Positions 1 through 7,417 of a DNA stretch of 31,964 nt are shown here, one piece after another. The position numbers were made by a program, and so were the translations under genes. Each line of letters starts with the position of its first letter. Within the stretch, counting starts at the first letter, position 1. Under the pieces are notes generated by a model that saw nothing but the letters and a program-made list of their open reading frames with translations, did not search any database and was not told the DNA's origin. Origin of the DNA: Leptospirillum sp. (lineage in GTDB: Bacteria; Nitrospirota; Leptospirillia; Leptospirillales; Leptospirillaceae). The stretch spans positions 1-31,964 of the forward strand of contig DAHWKF010000011.1 in NCBI GenBank assembly GCA_027343785.1, written 5' to 3'.

Positions 1-2
1 CG

Positions 3-308
3 ACAAAATATCCGCGTCTGGCGGAGCAGTTTTTCCTGGAACGGGGGATGTCCGTCGAGATTCTGAAGCTGTATGGGTCTCTAGAGCTGGCCCCCAAAGT
101 CGGGATGGCGGACCAGATTGTCGATCTTGTTGCCACGGGCCGAACACTGCGGGAAAACCAGTTGGAAATCAGGGGGGAAATTCTGGTTTCAACCGCCAGG
201 CTTGTTGTCAACCGGGCGTCATGGGCAATCAAAAACGACAGGGTCAAGGATTTCATGGACCGCATTCGTCCATTTTTGTCCAAAAACCAGGTGATTTCGG
301 AAGGATAG
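3..308 (+). CDS. hisG: ATP phosphoribosyltransferase, C-terminal part (5' end outside window)
   Basis: HisG catalyses the first step of histidine synthesis, joining ATP and PRPP to give phosphoribosyl-ATP in the cytoplasm. The frame is open from the window edge and reads TKYPRLAEQFF, then LKLYGSLELAPKVGMAD and IVDLVATGRTLREN, the typical C-terminal part of the HisG catalytic core. It stops about 35 residues after the conserved RLVVNRAS segment. That is where short-form enzymes (HisGS) end. Long-form enzymes carry roughly 80 more residues of an ACT-like regulatory domain. By family knowledge, a short form needs the partner HisZ, which is not seen here. hisD follows after 32 nt, so this is the upstream part of the his operon; the promoter and N-terminus are outside the window. 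The identity is secure; the short-form call is inferred from the C-terminus alone. Confidence 0.93.
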   Translation, partial: TKYPRLAEQFFLERGMSVEILKLYGSLELAPKVGMADQIVDLVATGRTLRENQLEIRGEILVSTARLVVNRASWAIKNDRVKDFMDRIRPFLSKNQVISEG

Positions 309-340
309 CCATTTTTCCACCCGTCGAGGAGAACCACAGG

Positions 341-1684
341 ATGGCAGATCTTTCATCCCGCCTTTTTGAAGCCGCGACACTGGATGAGGCCCGGGAAATT
401 CTTTCTCCGATCTTTCGAAGGGGTCAGGACCCCGAAGGAGACGCCGTCAGGGAACGTGTCGGACAGATCATCGCCGATGTCCGGAAAGAAGGGGACAGGG
501 CTCTGCTCCGCTACGCACGTGAACTGGACGGTTATTCGGGCGACCTGTCCGACCTCAGGGTCTCGCCGGAACAAATGCGGGAGGCTTTCGAATGCCTGGC
601 TCCGGAGATCAGGTCGGCATTGCGCCTGGCCAAGGACCGGATCGGGCAATTTCATGAAAAGATCCGTGAAAACGCATTCCGAACCCTCTCTTCCGCCCCA
701 GGAACCGCCGGGGTCCTTGTCCGTCCTCTCCGGCGTATCGGTATCTATGTTCCGGGAGGTACGGCAGCTTACCCATCCACTGTCCTGATGACCGCCGTTG
801 TTGCCGGTGTTGCCGGAGTCCCCGAGATAGTGGGGGTGACCCCGGCGGGAAGCACGGGAATACCGCCGGCGATTCTGGCGGCCTTCCATGTCGCTGGCGT
901 AAAGGAAGCCTACCAGGTCGGCGGTGTGCATGCGATCGGGGCTTTGGCTTTTGGCACAAAAACCATCGGTCGGGTGGACAAGATTGTCGGTCCGGGAAAT
1001 CGTTATGTTGCCGAGGCCAAACGACAGGTCTTCGGGACGGTAGATATCGACATGATCGCCGGACCGACGGAGGTTTTGATTGTGGCGGACGATGCCGCTT
1101 CTCCCAGACTTCTGGCCGCGGATCTCCTTGCCCAGGCGGAACATGACACACAGGCGTCATCCGTTCTTCTCGTGACGGACAGACCCCTCGCCAGGGCGGT
1201 TGTTGACGAACTGGAACGGCAACTGACGGAACTCCCCCGTCGCAGAATCGCGGAGGAAGCGTTCGGTAATTTCGGGTTTGTCCTGGTTGTACCCACGCTG
1301 GAGAGGGCGTTTGAAATATCGGATCTGGTATCGCCTGAGCACCTGGAACTCCATCTGTCGGAACCCCGGAAATGGCTGGCGTCGATTCAGAACGCCGGCG
1401 CCGTTTTTGTGGGGAAGAAGATGGCAGAAGCCTACGGAGATTATTGTTTTGGGCCCAGCCATGTTTTGCCGACAAACGGATCGGCCCGTTTTTCTTCTCC
1501 CGTCTCGGTGGAGACCTTTTTAAAGCGGACCACCGTCATGGAAGAGTTCGCTTCGGTGGAAGAACAGGAAGAAATTATCCGGGCGACCGCCGTGCTTGCC
1601 CGTCTCGAAGGTCTCGAAGGACATGCGCGATCGGCGCTCGCCAGGCTTGAATCCAGAGAAGGGGGCAGTACCCATGGCGCATGA
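341..1684 (+). CDS. hisD: Histidinol dehydrogenase
   Basis: HisD carries out the last two oxidations of histidine synthesis, histidinol to histidine, using NAD and zinc. I chose ATG 341 because GAGGAG lies 9 nt upstream at 326-331; an earlier in-frame start at 221 would run inside hisG. The product is 447 residues, a normal length for the family. Family landmarks appear in order: GVLVRPLRRIGIYVPGG, VDKIVGPGNRYVAEAKR, IDMIAGPTEVLIVADD, LLAQAEHDTQ, SPEHLEL, and near the C-terminus FGPSHVLPTNGSARFSS followed by SVETFLKR. The zinc-binding and catalytic regions therefore look intact. The last codons overlap the hisC start by 11 nt, consistent with coupled translation. HisD is second in the operon here, although its reaction comes last. 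Confidence 0.98.
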   Translation: MADLSSRLFEAATLDEAREILSPIFRRGQDPEGDAVRERVGQIIADVRKEGDRALLRYARELDGYSGDLSDLRVSPEQMREAFECLAPEIRSALRLAKDRIGQFHEKIRENAFRTLSSAPGTAGVLVRPLRRIGIYVPGGTAAYPSTVLMTAVVAGVAGVPEIVGVTPAGSTGIPPAILAAFHVAGVKEAYQVGGVHAIGALAFGTKTIGRVDKIVGPGNRYVAEAKRQVFGTVDIDMIAGPTEVLIVADDAASPRLLAADLLAQAEHDTQASSVLLVTDRPLARAVVDELERQLTELPRRRIAEEAFGNFGFVLVVPTLERAFEISDLVSPEHLELHLSEPRKWLASIQNAGAVFVGKKMAEAYGDYCFGPSHVLPTNGSARFSSPVSVETFLKRTTVMEEFASVEEQEEIIRATAVLARLEGLEGHARSALARLESREGGSTHGA

Positions 1685-2759
1685 TCCGATGGAATGGATC
1701 CGCGATGATTTGAAAAACGCCCGGGGGTACAGTGTCCTGCACGCCCCCGAGGGAACGATCAAGCTCGACGCCATGGAGAATCCTTTCGGGTTGCCGGATT
1801 CGGTGAGAAAGAGACTCGCTGAAGAGATGTCCGAGCTGTCCCTGAACCGTTATCCGGACGCCCAGGCGAAAGACCTCAGGGATGCGGCTTCCGGGATTTT
1901 CGGCGTTCCTTCCGGCCGGCTGTTTTTTGGCAACGGGTCGGACGAGATTCTCCTGAATCTTTTTCTTGCCACCAAAGGAACGATCGTCACTCCCGAACCC
2001 ACCTTTTCCATGTACAGAATCATCGCCAAAAGCGTGGAGAGAAAATTCAGGGGTTTTCCGCTGAACCCGGATTACTCCTTTGATCCCGACTCCCTGTCGA
2101 CCGTATTGTCGGGAGAGAAACCCGGAATTCTGGTTCTGGCGTCTCCGAACAATCCGACTGGTGTCGCATACCCGATGGAGAAAATGCTTCAGGCCGCGAA
2201 GATCGCGAGACAATTCGGTTTTGTCACCCTACTGGATGAGGCGTATTATCCGTTTCATGGAGAAACCTCCCTGAATGCGCCGGGGGCGGAAGACGTTCTT
2301 GTACTGCGGACCTTTTCAAAAATGGGCCTTGCGGGTCTCCGGCTGGGGTTCCTCGTGGCTCCGGAAGAACTCGTCAGCCTTCTCGACGTCCTGAGACTCC
2401 CTTATAATATGGATTCAATGACACAACGGGCTGCGGTGATTCTGCTGAAGGAGGTTTACCCCCTCCTTGAAAAACAGGTTCAGGAGATCCGTCGTTTGAG
2501 AGAAGAGCTTTACTCGGGCATGGCATCCATCGATGGAATTTCTCCCGTTGCTTCCCGGGCCAATTTCATTCTTTTCAGGGTCAGGGGAATTTCTCCGTCC
2601 GACCTGTTCCTGAAACTTTTTCATAAGGGCGTTCTGGTCAGGGATGTCAGTGACCACCATCCGCTTCTGGAGGGTACGCTTCGGGTAACCGTCGGTACGG
2701 AGGAAGAAAACAGGATTTTTCTGAATGCGTTGAGGGAAGGAGTGGCCCGTGACACCTGA
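1674..2759 (+). CDS. hisC: Histidinol-phosphate aminotransferase
   Basis: HisC is a PLP-dependent class I/II aminotransferase that converts imidazole-acetol phosphate and glutamate to histidinol phosphate and 2-oxoglutarate. The start at ATG 1674 has a purine-rich GAGAAGGGGG about 8 nt upstream and overlaps the hisD stop. The 361-residue product has the N-terminal KLDAMENPFGLP, SLNRYPDA, the cofactor-site loop FFGNGSDEILLN, SPNNPTG, LLDEAYYPF, and TFSKMGLAGLRLGF, where Lys216 would form the Schiff base with PLP. The C-terminal VRDVSDHH and LRVTVGTEEENRIFL are also typical of HisC. hisB starts 11 nt before the hisC stop. Some HisC homologues also act on aromatic amino acids, but the operon context makes the histidine role the simplest call. 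Confidence 0.97.
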   Translation: MAHDPMEWIRDDLKNARGYSVLHAPEGTIKLDAMENPFGLPDSVRKRLAEEMSELSLNRYPDAQAKDLRDAASGIFGVPSGRLFFGNGSDEILLNLFLATKGTIVTPEPTFSMYRIIAKSVERKFRGFPLNPDYSFDPDSLSTVLSGEKPGILVLASPNNPTGVAYPMEKMLQAAKIARQFGFVTLLDEAYYPFHGETSLNAPGAEDVLVLRTFSKMGLAGLRLGFLVAPEELVSLLDVLRLPYNMDSMTQRAAVILLKEVYPLLEKQVQEIRRLREELYSGMASIDGISPVASRANFILFRVRGISPSDLFLKLFHKGVLVRDVSDHHPLLEGTLRVTVGTEEENRIFLNALREGVARDT

Positions 2760-3378
2760 AGATCGGCTTGCGGCCGGTGGAGCATCAACCGCCCGGCAGT
2801 CGTCCGTGGAACGAAAGACGAAGGAAACGGTGGTCCGGGGATTCCTTGATCTCGACGGGACGGGCGTATCCCGCATTTCGACCGGTATCCCCTTCCTGGA
2901 CCATATGCTGGATCAGCTTTCGAGACATGGATTGTTTGACATCACGCTGGATGTTACCGGGGATCTGGAAATCGATCTGCATCATACGGTCGAAGACACA
3001 GGTCTGGTACTGGGGGAACTGTTTGACCGGTCCCTGGGAGACAGAAACGGGATTCACCGGTTCGGGCATGCCAGGGTGCCGCTGGACGAAACCCTGGCGG
3101 AAACCGTTGTCGATCTGTCCGGCAGGCCCTTTCTTGTCCACAGCCTGCCTTTTGAAAGAGGCGAGAGAATCGGCACATTTGATCCCGACCTGATCCAGGA
3201 TTTTCTGCAGGCATGGGTAACGCGCAGCCGGACAACCCTCCATACCCGGGTCGTCTATGGGCGGAACCTCCACCACAAGTCCGAAGCGCTGTTCAAGTCC
3301 CTGGCGAGGGCTCTTCGGGAGGCTGCCATGCCGGATCTCCGGAGAAAAGGCGTTCCTTCGACGAAGGGAACCCTCTAG
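2749..3378 (+). CDS. hisB: Imidazoleglycerol-phosphate dehydratase (monofunctional)
   Basis: HisB dehydrates imidazole glycerol phosphate to imidazole-acetol phosphate, normally as a manganese-dependent 24-mer. GTG 2749 is preceded by GAGGGAAGGAG and overlaps the end of hisC. The 209 residues match the monofunctional dehydratase: TGIPFLDHMLDQLSRHG, LEIDLHHTVEDTGLVLGE with the metal-binding HH, and NLHHKSEALFKSLARALREA near the C-terminus. The N-terminal HAD phosphatase of enterobacterial HisB is absent. The pathway therefore needs a separate histidinol-phosphate phosphatase, which is not encoded in this part of the operon. The stop is followed by hisH after a single nucleotide. Confidence 0.97.
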   Translation: MTPEDRLAAGGASTARQSSVERKTKETVVRGFLDLDGTGVSRISTGIPFLDHMLDQLSRHGLFDITLDVTGDLEIDLHHTVEDTGLVLGELFDRSLGDRNGIHRFGHARVPLDETLAETVVDLSGRPFLVHSLPFERGERIGTFDPDLIQDFLQAWVTRSRTTLHTRVVYGRNLHHKSEALFKSLARALREAAMPDLRRKGVPSTKGTL

Positions 3379-3379
3379 G

Positions 3380-4015
3380 ATGATCCCGGAGACGTGCGTG
3401 ATCGACTATGGCATGGGCAACCTGTTTTCCGTCGTCAAGGCGCTGGAAGCCGCTGGTCACGCCCCCTATCTCGCCTCATCTCCTGCCGAAGCGGGGAAGG
3501 CGAAAAGAATCGTCCTGCCTGGTGTCGGGGCGTTCGGGGAAGGGATGCGCCACCTGGAGGAGCGGGGCTTCGTCCCTTTTCTGCGGGAATGGTCAGCAAA
3601 AGGAAAGCCATTACTGGGGATATGTCTGGGACTCCAGCTCCTGTTTGAATGCGGGGAAGAGTTCGGTCCCCATGAAGGGCTCGGATTGCTGTCCGGAAGG
3701 GTCGTCCCTTTTTCCAAAGAAATCGGAAAGGTGCCCCATGTGGGCTGGAATCAGGTCCATTTTTTGAAACACCATGCGATCCGGGAACATTTGCCGGACG
3801 TTTCCGAATTCTATTTTGTCCATTCTTTCCATGCGCGGGTGATGAAAGAGGATTCCGTTATCGGAACCACCGATTATCAGGAAGTCTTTCCGTCAGTCGT
3901 TGGAAAAGGAGCCACTCTGGGTGTCCAGTTCCATCCCGAAAAGAGCCAGGACGCGGGGATCATGGTTCTCAGGAATTTTGGAAAGGTCAAAGATGCAGCT
4001 TTATCCCGCCATTGA
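3380..4015 (+). CDS. hisH: Imidazole glycerol phosphate synthase, glutaminase subunit
   Basis: HisH is the class-I glutamine amidotransferase subunit of IGP synthase. It releases ammonia from glutamine and passes it to HisF. ATG 3380 comes 1 nt after the hisB stop and gives 211 residues, the usual HisH size. The catalytic triad is visible: nucleophile Cys82 in GICLGLQLL, and His185 and Glu187 in GVQFHPEKS. The N-terminal VIDYGMGNLFSVVKALE and the KVPHVGWNQV segment are family landmarks. The start has no strong ribosome-binding site of its own, so expression probably depends on coupling with hisB. Its end overlaps hisA by 23 nt. Confidence 0.97.
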   Translation: MIPETCVIDYGMGNLFSVVKALEAAGHAPYLASSPAEAGKAKRIVLPGVGAFGEGMRHLEERGFVPFLREWSAKGKPLLGICLGLQLLFECGEEFGPHEGLGLLSGRVVPFSKEIGKVPHVGWNQVHFLKHHAIREHLPDVSEFYFVHSFHARVMKEDSVIGTTDYQEVFPSVVGKGATLGVQFHPEKSQDAGIMVLRNFGKVKDAALSRH

Positions 4016-4736
4016 CATCCGGAACGGCAAGGTCGTCCGCCTGACGCAGGGAAGGTTCGATCAGGAAACGATCTATGCGGACGATCCTGTCCGGATGGCC
4101 ATCAGATTTCGGGATCAGGGGGTCAGGCACCTGCATGTTGTCGATCTGGACGGTGCCCGGGAAGGGATTCCGGTCAACGGCCCTCTGATTCGGGAAATTG
4201 TCCGGGCATTCAAGGGGTTTGTCCAGGTGGGTGGAGGGGTCAGGTCGAAGGAGATCGCCGGGTTTTATTTTGATGCCGGTGTGTCCCGTCTCATTCTGGG
4301 AACGGCAGCCATCACGGACCCCGTGTTCCTCGGAAACATGATTGAACGTCATCCCGACCGTTTTTTTGTCGGTATTGACGTGCGGGATGAGGGTCTTGCC
4401 CTGAACGGATGGATCGATGTGGATACCCAGGATCCCCTTGAAGTGATGGTGCGGATGTCAGAGCTGGGAGTCAGGGGTTTTGTCTACACTGACATCCATC
4501 GGGACGGCTTGCTGGGGGGGCCCAACTTCGCACGATACGAAATCCTGAAAAGGACAGTTCGGGTGCCTGTGATCGCAAGCGGGGGGATAAGGGACATTTC
4601 GGACATCTCCCGTCTCAGGGAAATCGGAGTGGACGGCGCGATTGTCGGAAAGGCGATTTATACGGGCGAAATGGACCTTCCGGAAGCTCTTCGACTTCTC
4701 AAGATTTCGCCCGGAGGCAAGCAGGGTGCTTCTTAA
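3993..4736 (+). CDS. hisA: ProFAR isomerase (phosphoribosylformimino-AICAR-P isomerase)
   Basis: HisA is a (beta/alpha)8-barrel isomerase that opens the aminoaldose ring of ProFAR to the aminoketose PRFAR. ATG 3993 lies inside hisH (23-nt overlap) behind GGAAAGG and opens with MQLYPAIDIRNGKVVRLTQG, the canonical HisA N-terminus. The two catalytic aspartates are present as Asp8 (PAID) and Asp129 (VGIDVRDEG). Phosphate-binding glycine motifs are FVQVGGGVRS, YTDIHRDGLL and VIASGGI. The length of 247 residues is standard. The HisA signature, rather than HisF, is clear from GRFDQETIYADDP after the first strand. Confidence 0.98.
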   Translation: MQLYPAIDIRNGKVVRLTQGRFDQETIYADDPVRMAIRFRDQGVRHLHVVDLDGAREGIPVNGPLIREIVRAFKGFVQVGGGVRSKEIAGFYFDAGVSRLILGTAAITDPVFLGNMIERHPDRFFVGIDVRDEGLALNGWIDVDTQDPLEVMVRMSELGVRGFVYTDIHRDGLLGGPNFARYEILKRTVRVPVIASGGIRDISDISRLREIGVDGAIVGKAIYTGEMDLPEALRLLKISPGGKQGAS

Positions 4737-5493
4737 GCGAATCATTCCCTGTCTGGACATGAAAGGGGGGCGGGTCGTCAAGGGTGTTCGTTTCGGAAAC
4801 CTTGTCGATGCGGGAGATCCCGTCGAGGTTGCCCGCCTGTACGACAGGATGGAGGCAGATGAAATCTGTCTTCTGGATATCGGGGCGACGCTGGAGGAAA
4901 GGGAGACACTTCTGTCGGTTGTCAGAAGAACGGCAGAAGCGATTTTTCTTCCCTTGACTGTCGGCGGCGGCGTGCGGACCCTGAAAGACATGAGGAACCT
5001 TCTTTTGGCGGGCGCAGACAAGGTGTCCGTCAATTCTTCCGCCATTGCACACCCCGACCTTCTGGCGGAAGGGGCCCGGATGTTCGGAAGCCAGTGCATC
5101 GTGCTTGCTGTGGACGTCCGAAAGGAAAACGGCTGTTACCGGGTGTATACCCGGGGGGGGACGGAAGCGACCGGACTGGACGCAATCGAGTGGATAGAAA
5201 AAGGTGTTTCCCTGGGAGCCGGGGAAATTCTGCTGACGTCCATCGACCAGGACGGAACCGGAATGGGATATGACACGCATCTCATAGAAAAGATCGTTCA
5301 AAAGATCCCTGTCCCTGTGATTGCTTCAGGGGGCGCCGGGTCCATGGAGCATTTCAGGGAGGCTTTCCAGGTCGGTGCCGACGCGGCATTGGCCGCGAGC
5401 CTCTTTCATTTTGGAGAGCTCTCCGTTCCCCGTCTGAAACAGTATCTTCTGGACCGGGGAGTTGCCGTCCGTCCGCTCAGGAAATCCTTGTGA
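4726..5493 (+). CDS. hisF: Imidazole glycerol phosphate synthase, cyclase subunit
   Basis: HisF is the barrel subunit that uses HisH-derived ammonia to turn PRFAR into imidazole glycerol phosphate and AICAR. I chose GTG 4726 because the product then begins like all HisF proteins (KRIIPCLDMKGGRVVKGV) and CGGAGG sits 8 nt upstream; it overlaps hisA by 11 nt. The product is 255 residues. Catalytic Asp11 (PCLD) and Asp130 (LAVDVRKENG) are in place, as are TVGGGVRTLKDM, DKVSVNSSA, LTSIDQDGTGMGYD and the terminal VIASGGAG phosphate site. Together with hisH, a complete two-subunit IGP synthase is encoded. Confidence 0.98.
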   Translation: MLLKRIIPCLDMKGGRVVKGVRFGNLVDAGDPVEVARLYDRMEADEICLLDIGATLEERETLLSVVRRTAEAIFLPLTVGGGVRTLKDMRNLLLAGADKVSVNSSAIAHPDLLAEGARMFGSQCIVLAVDVRKENGCYRVYTRGGTEATGLDAIEWIEKGVSLGAGEILLTSIDQDGTGMGYDTHLIEKIVQKIPVPVIASGGAGSMEHFREAFQVGADAALAASLFHFGELSVPRLKQYLLDRGVAVRPLRKSL

Positions 5494-6200
5494 GCGATCG
5501 TCTGCCGTCTCATCTTCCGGGAAGGAGGGGTGTCTTGGAAAACGATGACGATCTTTTCCGCAAAGAGATGCTGCTTCCCGCCATCATCCAGGAATGGGAC
5601 ACCGGGAAAGTTTTGATGCTCGGCTACATGAACCGGGAGGCGATGGAAAAGACCCGGTCGACAGGAAAGGTGACGTTTTATAGCCGATCCAGAAACAAAA
5701 TCTGGGTGAAGGGTGAAACCTCCGGAAACGGCCTGGACGTTGTTGAAATCAGGGTGGATTGCGATCGTGACACGATACTGGTTCTTGCAAAGCCAGAGGG
5801 GCCGACATGCCATACGGGGAGCCGTTCCTGTTTCGACGGTCCTCCCGGAGAACCTGCCCCGTCATCTCCGGCCGGCCGTCCTCCGTTCGAGATCTGGGAG
5901 GAGCTGCTTTCGACCATTCGTGAAAGGAAGGGAGGGGATCCCTCTGTGTCATACACCGCATCGCTTCTTTTGGGTGAACCATCCCTTGTCCTGAAAAAAG
6001 TGATGGAAGAGGCGTTTGAAGTGTCTGTTTCGACTTTGTCGGAATCCCGCGATCGCCAGCTGTCGGAATGGGCGGACCTTTTCTTTCATGCGGCTGTTGC
6101 ACTGGAAAAAGCCGGTCTGTCATGGCCGGAGGTCATGGAGGTTCTGGATTCCCGGAAGGGTCGTGGCGGATTTGCGGAAAAAAAGAGCCGGAAAACGTAA
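5490..6200 (+). CDS. hisIE: Bifunctional phosphoribosyl-AMP cyclohydrolase / phosphoribosyl-ATP pyrophosphohydrolase
   Basis: This fusion catalyses steps two and three of histidine synthesis. GTG 5490 overlaps the hisF stop in a GTGA arrangement. In the 236-residue product, HisI occupies about residues 20-120: MLGYMNREA, FYSRSRNKIWVKGETSGN, the metal aspartates in DCDRD (90-94), and zinc cysteines Cys91, Cys107 and Cys114. A proline-rich linker leads to HisE at about 133-225, with YTASLLL, LKKVMEEAFEVSVS and EWADLFFHAAVAL. The order HisI then HisE is the usual fusion. A short gap separates it from the HIT gene, and no terminator is seen. Confidence 0.96.
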   Translation: MSDRLPSHLPGRRGVLENDDDLFRKEMLLPAIIQEWDTGKVLMLGYMNREAMEKTRSTGKVTFYSRSRNKIWVKGETSGNGLDVVEIRVDCDRDTILVLAKPEGPTCHTGSRSCFDGPPGEPAPSSPAGRPPFEIWEELLSTIRERKGGDPSVSYTASLLLGEPSLVLKKVMEEAFEVSVSTLSESRDRQLSEWADLFFHAAVALEKAGLSWPEVMEVLDSRKGRGGFAEKKSRKT

Positions 6201-6215
6201 AACGGGAGGTGCCAT

Positions 6216-6572
6216 GTGACTGAACATTCATGCATATTTTGCCAGATCCTGACCGGAAAGATTCCATCCAGAAAGATTCTGGAGGAGCCGGATGGAATGG
6301 CCATTCATGACGTCAATCCGCAAGCCCCCTTCCATGCCCTGGTATTATCCCGGACACATGTCAACGACTTGTCCGCCCTGATGGACAGAATCGGTGGAGA
6401 GGCCGAAGCCGGCAGGCTTATGCAAATGGCCGTAAGGGTAGCCGCCCGTGCAGGTCTTTCTGAAAACGGATACAGGCTGGTCATCAATACAGGAGAGAAC
6501 GGGGGGCAGACAGTGGGCCATCTTCATATCCACGTTCTGGGTGGACGACAGATGACCTGGCCCCCCGGTTGA
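6216..6572 (+). CDS. HIT-family nucleotide-binding protein (HinT-like)
   Basis: This is a small histidine-triad protein of the HinT branch, whose members hydrolyse purine nucleoside phosphoramidates. GTG 6216 is preceded by GGGAGG at 6204-6209. The 118 residues start with the typical CIFCQILTGKIPSRKI, continue with HALVLSRTHVNDLSAL and VINTGENGGQTVGHLHIHVLGGR; the last contains the H-x-H-x-H triad with the catalytic central His. It follows hisIE by 15 nt and is probably transcribed with the his operon, possibly by convenience rather than function. The convergent HU gene ends 24 nt away. The true substrate cannot be read from sequence. Confidence 0.93.
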   Translation: MTEHSCIFCQILTGKIPSRKILEEPDGMAIHDVNPQAPFHALVLSRTHVNDLSALMDRIGGEAEAGRLMQMAVRVAARAGLSENGYRLVINTGENGGQTVGHLHIHVLGGRQMTWPPG

Positions 6573-6596
6573 CAAACGACGGGAGAGCAAAACGAA

Positions 6597-6905
6597 CTAT
6601 TTCTTGCGGGCCACGGAATCCTTGAATGCTTTCCCGGCTGCAAAACGGGGAGTGGTGGTGGCTGCTATCTTGATGACTGCGCCCGTGGCCGGATTGCGTC
6701 CTGTTCGAGCCGCGCGCTTGACAGCATGAAACTTGCCAAATCCGACAATATTGACAGCCGTTCCTTTGGCGACCTGTTCGGTGATCGTCGAAAAAACCTG
6801 ATCCACGACTTCGGTGACGGCCTTTTTTGTCAGGGTTCCGTTTTTCGAATGCAATGTGTCGATCAGTTCGGATTTGGTCAATGTTGATTTTGCCGCTTTT
6901 GCCAT
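6597..6905 (-). CDS. hup: HU-family DNA-binding protein
   Basis: HU proteins are small dimeric nucleoid proteins that bend DNA. I chose the ATG at 6905 because GGAGG lies 5 nt upstream on this strand; an ATG four codons earlier (6917) overlaps that ribosome-binding site. The product is 102 residues: MAKAAKSTLTKSELIDTL, the dimer core TEVVDQVFSTITEQVAKGTAVNIVGFGKF, then the beta-arm with RTGRNPATG, whose Pro intercalates into DNA, and a basic C-terminus. The N-terminal AKAAKST extension is slightly longer than in E. coli HU. Close relatives include IHF subunits, but the arm sequence and single gene favour HU. A candidate promoter lies at 6999-7028, with a hairpin at 6942-6966 in its leader. 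Confidence 0.93.
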   Translation of the reverse strand: MAKAAKSTLTKSELIDTLHSKNGTLTKKAVTEVVDQVFSTITEQVAKGTAVNIVGFGKFHAVKRAARTGRNPATGAVIKIAATTTPRFAAGKAFKDSVARKK

Positions 6906-6941
6906 TGAAGCCTCCATACTAAGGATTGATCTTCAGGATGG

Positions 6942-6966
6942 CCGCACGAGAGAACAGCTTGTGCGG
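6942..6966 (-). other. Stem-loop in the HU 5' leader
   Basis: CCGCACGAG and CTTGTGCGG form a 9-bp stem (one G-T pair on the plus strand) around a 7-nt loop. It lies between the candidate HU promoter and the HU start, about 36 nt upstream of the start codon. There is no T-tract, so it is not an intrinsic terminator. It could stabilise the mRNA or bind a regulator; the role is unknown. Confidence 0.5.
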
Positions 6967-6998
6967 GTCCGGGTTGAGTCATCTCCAGCATCGGGAGG

Positions 6999-7028
6999 AC
7001 TGTAGCAAAGAAAAACCCTTGTTGTAAA
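6999..7028 (-). promoter_or_regulatory. Candidate sigma-70 promoter for HU
   Basis: On the minus strand, TTTACA (plus 7023-7028) and TACAGT (plus 6999-7004) are separated by 18 nt. These match the -35 in five of six and the -10 in four of six positions. The distance to the HU start is about 90 nt. This is the best match I could find by eye; transcription is not shown. Confidence 0.4.
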
Positions 7029-7075
7029 GCTTTTTTTTATTGCATTGCCCGATTCTCCAGAGGTTTTACGAGGTG

Positions 7076-7084
7076 TGGTACAAT
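7076..7084 (+). promoter_or_regulatory. Candidate extended -10 promoter (P1) of the rpsU operon
   Basis: TACAAT at 7079-7084 is preceded by TG one base upstream (7076-7077), the extended -10 arrangement that can work without a good -35. I see no convincing -35 at the right spacing. It would start transcription about 130 nt before rpsU. Confidence 0.4.
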
Positions 7085-7107
7085 AGAAACAAGGGGCATG
7101 AACACTT

Positions 7108-7137
7108 TTGACAGACACTTTTCGAAAGAAGTACACT
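7108..7137 (+). promoter_or_regulatory. Candidate sigma-70 promoter (P2) of the rpsU operon
   Basis: A perfect TTGACA (7108-7113) is followed after 18 nt by TACACT (7132-7137), which matches the -10 in four of six positions. The start would be near 7144, about 75 nt before rpsU. It lies just downstream of P1, so the operon may have tandem promoters. The assignment is based on motif and position only. Confidence 0.5.
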
Positions 7138-7219
7138 GAAAAACTGTTCTTTTTGCAAAAAGAGGTTTTGAAAAATTCATTCAGGTGAAACAAGGGCCGG
7201 AAAGACCAATGGAGGGTGT

Positions 7220-7417
7220 ATGACGGGAGTTCGCATCAAGGAAAACGAGTCTTTTGAGAGTGCTCTGAAGCGTTTCAAGAAACAGTGTGAAAAGGCCGGA
7301 ATCCTGTCCGAGATCAAGAAAAGGGAGCATTACGAGAAACCCAGTGTCCGCCGGAAGAAGAAGGCGCTCGCCGCGAGAAAGAAAGCCCTGAAGAGGGCAA
7401 GGCTGGCATCCCGGTGA
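7220..7417 (+). CDS. rpsU: 30S ribosomal protein S21
   Basis: S21 binds the 30S platform near the anti-Shine-Dalgarno region and helps translation initiation in bacteria that have it. ATG 7220 is preceded by GGAGGG at 7211-7216. The 65-residue protein is highly basic and reads VRIKENESFESALKRFKKQC, then KREHYEKPSVRRKKK and a Lys/Arg/Ala-rich helix, as in the family. It is the first gene of the classic macromolecular-synthesis arrangement with dnaG and rpoD. yqeY follows with a GTGA stop/start overlap. Upstream lie two candidate promoters, in the 314 nt between the divergent HU and rpsU starts. Confidence 0.97.
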   Translation: MTGVRIKENESFESALKRFKKQCEKAGILSEIKKREHYEKPSVRRKKKALAARKKALKRARLASR

